Shown here in pieces: positions 1 to 4,145 of a stretch of 7,022 nucleotides of DNA. Source of the stretch: Ignavibacteria bacterium (lineage in GTDB: Bacteria > Bacteroidota > Ignavibacteria > Ignavibacteriales > Melioribacteraceae); contig QILJ01000027.1 in the NCBI GenBank assembly GCA_003233295.1, positions 1 through 7,022 on the forward strand. The letters are read 5' to 3'. The position numbers were made by a program, and so were the translations under genes. Position 1 is the stretch's first letter; the number at the start of each line of letters is the position of its first letter. The notes below the pieces were generated by a model. That model was not told where the DNA came from and searched no databases. It saw only the letters and a list, made by a program, of their open reading frames with translations.

Positions 1-1058
1 ATTGTTGTGCTTGGATTAAACGGGTTCGGATAATTCTGCTCCAGGTTATATTCAGTAATAATTCCCTCCGATCTATCTTTTACATCTGTCGGAGCGCTGT
101 TGAGAAGATAATGAAGAATAATATCCCGGCCGGAATTTAGCTTCGCCAATAAATAGGGCCCATTCGTACCGTTTATCGGAGTCGAACTGAAAACAACATT
201 ACCATACTGTTGATTGTTCTTTAACAATGAACCTTCAGCGCTCCAATTGTAATCTTCATTTACTTTATTATAAATACCATTGTTAGCATCATCATATAGT
301 TCAGTAGCACCTATGTAAAATACATTTAATCCTTGGAAAGCATAGGATGCGCCACCCGCTGTAATTGAACTATTTTTCCAAAATTGTGAAGATTTATTAT
401 AAAATCCAATATTACTATTATGGGCAATGGATACATTAAATTGATCATTTATTTGATATGAAGAAACAGCGCTTGAGGAAGTTCCTGTTATTAACTCATT
501 CTTGTTAAAAAAAGCAAATCCACTTCCAATTTCACTGTTTTTACTACCTTGATGCGAAATGTTAACTGTATGGCTATAACCATTAACGATCATACTGCCA
601 GCAATTATATTTAGCCATTCTGTATTGCCATCAACATAACCGATATCACTAACTATTCTTACATCAATATAATTTGGACTGTAGGCAGTAAAGTCCATCG
701 AGTGTGATTCTTTAAAATCATCAGCTCCACCGTCAACATAACCTTCAATCTTAGTAAATTTGAATTCAATGTTTGAACCGTCATTGAAAACCACAACAAG
801 TTTATCAGCAGGAGAAGCCGTATAACCCCAATTGCCTTGGGAATTTTGGGTTAATGTCCCTGTAATTGTTGTCTGTCCTGTAATCTCACTTGCTAACCAC
901 GCGGCATCAATTGACAGTGAAATAGTATTATCGGATATTGATGTTACATCGGTAGAAAAATTAAAGAGTCTTAATATCCAATCTGATTCACTTTGTGCTG
1001 CTGTTTGGATATTCATTAAAAGAACGAGAGTATTAATTAAAAGTAGAGCTTTCTTCAT
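1..1058 (-). CDS. Secreted protein with T9SS type A C-terminal sorting domain (3'-truncated by window edge)
   Basis: The minus-strand frame is open from ATG at 1058-1056 to the left edge: 352 codons and no stop, so the C-terminus lies outside the window. Residues 1-21 form a Sec signal peptide: Lys-Lys, then a Leu-rich core, then T-A-A before Gln22. A +1 Gln fits the Bacteroidetes 'Q-rule' for signal peptidase I substrates. Residues about 22-325 are rich in Ser, Thr, Asn, Gly and aromatic residues with alternating hydrophobics, which suggests a mainly beta extracellular fold; I do not recognise the family. G-Y-V-D-G occurs at 106-110 and again at 140-144. A short linker leads to Y-N-L-E-Q-N-Y-P-N-P-F-N-P-S-T-T ending at 352, the start of a T9SS (Por) type A sorting domain, which usually continues about 70-80 residues. 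By family knowledge the protein crosses the outer membrane by T9SS and is released or surface-anchored. The start is supported by a strong Shine-Dalgarno sequence. No cysteines or catalytic motifs are evident, so the function is unknown. Confidence 0.9.
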   Translation of the reverse strand, partial: MKKALLLINTLVLLMNIQTAAQSESDWILRLFNFSTDVTSISDNTISLSIDAAWLASEITGQTTITGTLTQNSQGNWGYTASPADKLVVVFNDGSNIEFKFTKIEGYVDGGADDFKESHSMDFTAYSPNYIDVRIVSDIGYVDGNTEWLNIIAGSMIVNGYSHTVNISHQGSKNSEIGSGFAFFNKNELITGTSSSAVSSYQINDQFNVSIAHNSNIGFYNKSSQFWKNSSITAGGASYAFQGLNVFYIGATELYDDANNGIYNKVNEDYNWSAEGSLLKNNQQYGNVVFSSTPINGTNGPYLLAKLNSGRDIILHYLLNSAPTDVKDRSEGIITEYNLEQNYPNPFNPSTT

Positions 1059-1063
1059 TAAAA

Positions 1064-1068
1064 CCTCC
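1064..1068 (-). promoter_or_regulatory. Ribosome binding site GGAGG of the secreted-protein gene
   Basis: Read on the minus strand, GGAGG lies five bases (TTTTA) before the ATG at 1058. This near-ideal Shine-Dalgarno sequence fixes the start codon of the T9SS cargo gene. It contrasts with the weak signal before gltD. Confidence 0.8.
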
Positions 1069-1143
1069 GAGGAAATAAGTCTTGTTAAGCGTTTCAACAA
1101 AAATGGATAATATAAAATAATAAAAATTATTTAAGATTTAAAC

Positions 1144-1151
1144 ATTATAAT
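1144..1151. promoter_or_regulatory. Possible -10 element (ATTATAAT, reads TATAAT on both strands)
   Basis: The octamer ATTATAAT is its own reverse complement, so TATAAT reads on the plus strand (1146-1151) and on the minus strand (1149-1144). On the minus strand it would place a start site near 1137, about 80 bases upstream of the secreted-protein ATG. The adjacent palindrome at 1152-1177 would then cover the -35 region. No good TTGACA or Bacteroidota-type TTTG/TAnnTTTG partner is present, and AT-rich DNA gives such hexamers by chance, so this is weak. Confidence 0.2.
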
Positions 1152-1177
1152 CGTTGTGTGATCTATATCACAAAACG
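1152..1177. promoter_or_regulatory. Palindromic CRP/FNR-family operator
   Basis: The core TGTGA-N6-TCACA at 1157-1172 matches the classical CRP half-sites exactly. Symmetry extends outward: TGTGAT pairs with ATCACA, and after one mismatched position (1156/1173) CGTT at 1152-1155 pairs with AACG at 1174-1177. That gives ten paired positions per arm around a CTAT centre. The centre lies about 106 bases upstream of the secreted-protein ATG on the minus strand and about 215 bases upstream of the transposase relic. The family is inferred from the motif. Whether the regulator responds to cAMP, oxygen, NO or another signal cannot be told, because CRP- and FNR-type sites (TGTGA versus TTGAT half-sites) are close. 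The likeliest target is the secreted-protein gene. Confidence 0.6.
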
Positions 1178-1234
1178 GTACAAATAAAAATTTGGTGGCA
1201 AAAAATAATTGAGCATAAATCTGATAATTAGTAG

Positions 1235-1259
1235 TGTAAATAGTTTTATGTAAATGGTA
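1235..1259 (+). repeat. Left terminal inverted repeat (IRL) of the IS256-type element
   Basis: The 25 bases starting TGTAAA and ending TGTAAATGGTA match the reverse complement of 2576-2600 at 21 of 25 positions. The four mismatches fall in the middle (positions 7-9 and 14 of the repeat), and the inner 11 bases are identical. Confidence 0.85.
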
Positions 1260-1379
1260 AATTGATACCCAATTGGTGAAGAGGACGTAGCCCAACGAGA
1301 CATTGAGTATTAAGCAAAAAAGCTCGGTCAGCCCCGATATAAATTATTATTTTTTGAACCATTTATTACATGAGTATTT

Positions 1380-2570
1380 ATGAAACTATCAGAAGAATCA
1401 ATAGAACAATTAGTAAAAGATTTAGAAAAATCCAAATCCTATCAAGACCTTATGGACAAAGATGGAGCAATAAAAAAGTTCCTAAAATCATCCCTAGAAA
1501 ACATGCTTGAATCGGAACTATCCGAACACCTTGGTTATGAAAAGAATTCACCTTATGAAATCCATAGTGGAAATAGTCGTAATGGCAAAACTCAAAAAAC
1601 AATAAAGACCAATGAGGGGAAAATAGAGCTATCTATTCCGAGAGATCGTAACTTAAGCTTTGATCCAGTAGTAGTTAAAAAGTACGAAAAGACTTTATTC
1701 CCAATTGAGGAGAAAATCATTTCCATGTCCACCAGAGACATTCAATCTCACGTAGCAGGGATTTGCTGACTAGAAATATCACCAACAACAGTATCTAGAA
1801 TTACGGATTTCATAGTAGTTCACGCTAAAGAATGGCAATCAAGACCACTAAATAAGATCTATCCAATAGTATTTTTCGATGTTATTCACTACAAGGTTAG
1901 AGAAGACGGGAAAGTGCGTTCTAAGTCAGCATACAAGTGTTTAGCCGTATTTAGATGGACACAATTGTTGGGTATCTAGGTCTGAGGGAGCTAATTATTG
2001 ATAACTGCGCTGAAAAATCGAGGTGTACAAGATATACTGATTGCCGCAGTTGATGGATTTAAAGACTTCTCAGAGGCAATTCTCCAGATACGATGTTCAG
2101 CAGTACATTATCCACCAGATAAAAAACACAACTAGGTATGTTGCCTCTAAAAATCAGAAAGAATTTATGAATGACTTAAAACCGGTTTATCAAACTCCGA
2201 CCTAAGAAGCTGGTTTACTTGCCCTTGATAAATTAGGAAAAAATGGGGTAAGAAATATCCTTATCCTATAAAATCTTGTCCAAGGACTCCTTGGGAGGAA
2301 AAAACTAGGATAATTTAGCCGTCTCAAGTATCCTGAAGAAATTAGAAGGGTTATTTACACGACAAATGCTGTTGAAAATTTACATCGTCAATTTAGAAAA
2401 GTAACAAAATATCGATATCTTTTCCCAAATGATGATGCTTTAACTAAAATACTTTATCTTGCTTACAAGGATAAAACCCAAAATGAACCTTGCCTATTAG
2501 AGGTTGGGCATTTATTTTTTCTCAACTTTCTATTATCTTTGGAGAAAGGTTAAAGCCTTTTATTAAATAA
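1380..2570 (+). pseudogene. IS256-family (Mutator-type) transposase pseudogene
   Basis: The relic spans about 397 codons, close to the usual IS256 transposase length of about 400, so it decayed by point changes and small indels rather than large deletion. Frame 0 from ATG 1380 encodes 129 intact residues (the DNA-binding N-terminus, with H-L-G-Y-E and R-N-G-K typical of the family) to TGA at 1767-1769, where a Tyr-Gly pair is expected. The frame resumes with L-E-I-S-P-T-T-V-S-R-I-T-D. TAG at 1977 replaces an expected Trp, and TGA and TAA follow within a short local frame disruption. The frame shifts near 2080-2106 and has TAA at 2203. It shifts again near 2240 (W-G-K-K-Y-P), near 2300-2328 ([16 protein letters not shown]) and near 2500, ending with Q-L-S-I-I-F-G-E-R and TAA 2568-2570. 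The putative DDE residues remain: Asp at 1878-1880, Asp at 2052-2054, Glu at 2374-2376. No functional full-length product is possible. Confidence 0.93.
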
Positions 2571-2575
2571 TGAAA

Positions 2576-2600
2576 TACCATTTACACAAAATATTTTACA
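2576..2600 (-). repeat. Right terminal inverted repeat (IRR) of the IS256-type element
   Basis: This is the partner of 1235-1259. It begins six bases after the transposase relic's terminal TAA, the usual close spacing at the right end of IS256 elements. The following GTCTC (2601-2605) probably belongs to the element, since GAGAC-type ends are plausible, but it is not conserved at the left end. Confidence 0.85.
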
Positions 2601-2693
2601 GTCTCTGCGTTTAGTATAATATTTTATCGAATAATTGTGATTTTCTGTGCAACAAGGGATGTTAAATTGATTGATGTTATTGAAGTAAAATTA

Positions 2694-4133
2694 TTAAGAT
2701 ATTCCTTGTAAATATTCGTCTACGCTTTCGCTTTCGGCGGCTTTACGTCCCTCGCTGATAGCCCAGACAACCAATGATTGTCCCCTTCGCATATCTCCCG
2801 CAGCAAATATTCCTTCAATGTTTGTCATATAATCAGAATTTGTCGAAACATTGCTTCTTCTATCCGTAGCGATATTCAATTCTTGTATTAAGTCATTCTT
2901 GTTCGGACCTAAAAAACCCATTGCAAGAAGTACAAGATCGGCTTTTATTTCAAACTCAGAATTTGGGATTTCTTTCATTTGTCGCTGACCGGTAGAAGCA
3001 TCCTTAGGACCGAAATGTAATCGTATTGCTTTTACTTTTTCAACCTTACCATTTTCACCAACAAATGCTCTTGTCATAACTGCATATTCACGCTTACAGC
3101 CTTCAAGAAGTGATGTTGATGTTCTTTCAATTAATGCCCATTCCGGCCAAGGATTGTCTTTCTTACGCTCCTTCGGAGGCTGCGGCAGAAGTTCAAAATT
3201 TGTCACAGACTTTGCACCCTGTCTTATTGCCGTACCGATACAATCTGAACCGGTATCACCGCCGCCTATTACCAGAACATCTTTTCCCTCAGCATTGATC
3301 AACTGGTCGGTATCTATTTTTATTCCTGCGTTTATCCTATTCTGCTGTGATAAGTAATCCATCGCAAAATGAACTCCGTCCAGTTCCCTCCCCTCAACAG
3401 GCAAGTCCCTTGGATTCTCAGAGCCGCCGCATAAAACTACAGCATCAAAATTATCTTTCAATTCGGAAAGTTTTTTATCCACTCCAATATTTACGCCGAT
3501 GTGGAACTTAACCCCTTCCTCTTCCATGAAAGTAACTCTGCGGTTTACAATTTTTTTATCCAGTTTAAAGTCAGGTATCCCGATTGCAAGGAGTCCGCCG
3601 ATCACTTCATTCTTTTCAAAGACTTCAACAGTATAACCTTGTTTATTCAACTGGTCGGCGCATGCAAGTCCTGATGGACCGGAACCAACAACAGCAATCG
3701 ATTTACCGTTTCTAACCTCAGGAGGATTCGGAGTAATGAATCCATTCTCAAAAGCTTTTTCTATAATTGACTTTTCGATATTCTTTATCGTTACAGCAGG
3801 CTGATTGATAGCAAGCACACAAGAATTTTCACAAGGGGCAGGACAAACCCTTCCGGTAAACTCGGGGAAATTGTTAGTTCTCTGAAGCCTCTTAACAGCA
3901 TCTTCCCATTTGTTTTTATATATAAGGTCATTCCAATCGGGGATAAGATTGTCAACCGGGCAGCTGGAATGACAGAAGGGAATTCCGCAATCCATACACC
4001 TCGCGCCCTGATTCTGTAATTCCTCATCAGATAAGGGCTGCATAAACTCATCGAAATGACTTATTCGTTCTTCAACATTCTGATATGAAAAATCTTTTCG
4101 CTTATATTTTAAGAAACCTCTAACTTCACCCAT
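2694..4133 (-). CDS. gltD: Glutamate synthase, small (beta) subunit
   Basis: This 479-residue protein is full length for GltD. It oxidises NAD(P)H through FAD and passes electrons by iron-sulphur clusters to GltB in the cytoplasm. The N-terminal ferredoxin-like domain carries two Cys groups: C46-x2-C49-x4-C54-x3-C58 and C97-x3-C101-x3-C105, which in the family ligate two 4Fe-4S clusters. An FAD-binding Rossmann motif follows (G150-S-G-P-S-G155, acidic end near E170-E173). The NAD(P)H-binding motif is G290-G-G-D-T-G295, and the C-terminal FAD motif is A-A-G-D at 444-447. K-D-N-P-W-P-E-W at 325-332 is typical of GltD. The start is 12 bases after the gltB stop, so the two are co-transcribed. The preceding AAAGAA is a weak ribosome binding site, suggesting translational coupling. 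The 123 bases from its stop to the IS relic show no clear terminator hairpin. NADPH is the usual donor, but the sequence alone does not exclude NADH. Confidence 0.97.
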   Translation of the reverse strand: MGEVRGFLKYKRKDFSYQNVEERISHFDEFMQPLSDEELQNQGARCMDCGIPFCHSSCPVDNLIPDWNDLIYKNKWEDAVKRLQRTNNFPEFTGRVCPAPCENSCVLAINQPAVTIKNIEKSIIEKAFENGFITPNPPEVRNGKSIAVVGSGPSGLACADQLNKQGYTVEVFEKNEVIGGLLAIGIPDFKLDKKIVNRRVTFMEEEGVKFHIGVNIGVDKKLSELKDNFDAVVLCGGSENPRDLPVEGRELDGVHFAMDYLSQQNRINAGIKIDTDQLINAEGKDVLVIGGGDTGSDCIGTAIRQGAKSVTNFELLPQPPKERKKDNPWPEWALIERTSTSLLEGCKREYAVMTRAFVGENGKVEKVKAIRLHFGPKDASTGQRQMKEIPNSEFEIKADLVLLAMGFLGPNKNDLIQELNIATDRRSNVSTNSDYMTNIEGIFAAGDMRRGQSLVVWAISEGRKAAESESVDEYLQGIS

Positions 4134-4145
4134 TGCAAATTCTTT

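Larger units (their letters stand above)
1059..1379. other. Non-coding region between secreted-protein gene and transposase relic
   Basis: These 321 bases hold no convincing gene on either strand. From left to right they contain the leader and ribosome binding site of the minus-strand secreted-protein gene, a very AT-rich tract (about 1105-1150), a palindromic CRP/FNR-type operator (1152-1177), AT-rich sequence, the left terminal repeat of the IS256-type element (1235-1259), and the 120-base leader of the transposase relic. That leader has no clear Shine-Dalgarno sequence. A four-base-pair TCGG/CCGA stem near 1325-1337 is too weak to call a structure. Confidence 0.7.
1230..2605 (+). mobile_element. 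Degenerate IS256-family (Mutator-type) insertion sequence
   Basis: The element is bounded by imperfect inverted repeats (25 bp, 21 matches) and holds one transposase relic, with about 1.37 kb in total, a normal size for IS256 elements. The right terminus (TTTACAC-, AT-rich middle, TTTACAGTCTC) resembles the general layout of IS256-family ends. The outer five bases differ between the ends (AGTAG at 1230-1234 against expected GAGAC), so the left boundary is approximate. I found no convincing 8-9 bp target duplication, which fits an old, eroded insertion. The transposase is broken, so the copy could move only if a related transposase acts in trans. It sits just past the end of gltD, where insertion should do little harm. 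Confidence 0.85.

Noticed and set aside
832..1110. Plus-strand open stretch of 92 codons
   Set aside because: It lies antisense to the secreted-protein gene, which has a signal peptide, a strong ribosome binding site and a sorting motif. The plus-strand reading has no recognisable domain.
1325..1337. Hairpin TCGG/CCGA in the IS leader
   Set aside because: The stem is only four base pairs and no conserved structure supports it.
1303..1343. Promoter TTGAGT/TATAAA for the transposase
   Set aside because: The spacing is 29 bases, far from the usual 16-18.
1767..1769. TGA in the transposase read as a sense codon or as programmed frameshifting
   Set aside because: Further TAG, TGA and TAA stops and several separate frameshifts follow downstream, so recoding cannot restore a protein; general decay explains it.
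2633..2654. Second CRP/FNR-like site (TTGTGA followed by TGTGCAA)
   Set aside because: Only one half-site fits; the other arm lacks TCACA.
2571..2693. Terminator for gltD
   Set aside because: No GC-rich stem followed by a T run can be found on the minus strand downstream of the gltD stop.
3110..3357. Two plus-strand open stretches inside gltD
   Set aside because: They are antisense shadows of gltD, which is full length with all family motifs intact.
3791..4051. Minus-strand open stretch of 86 codons in another frame of gltD
   Set aside because: It overlaps the cysteine-rich domain of gltD in a different frame and has no ribosome binding site or family resemblance.
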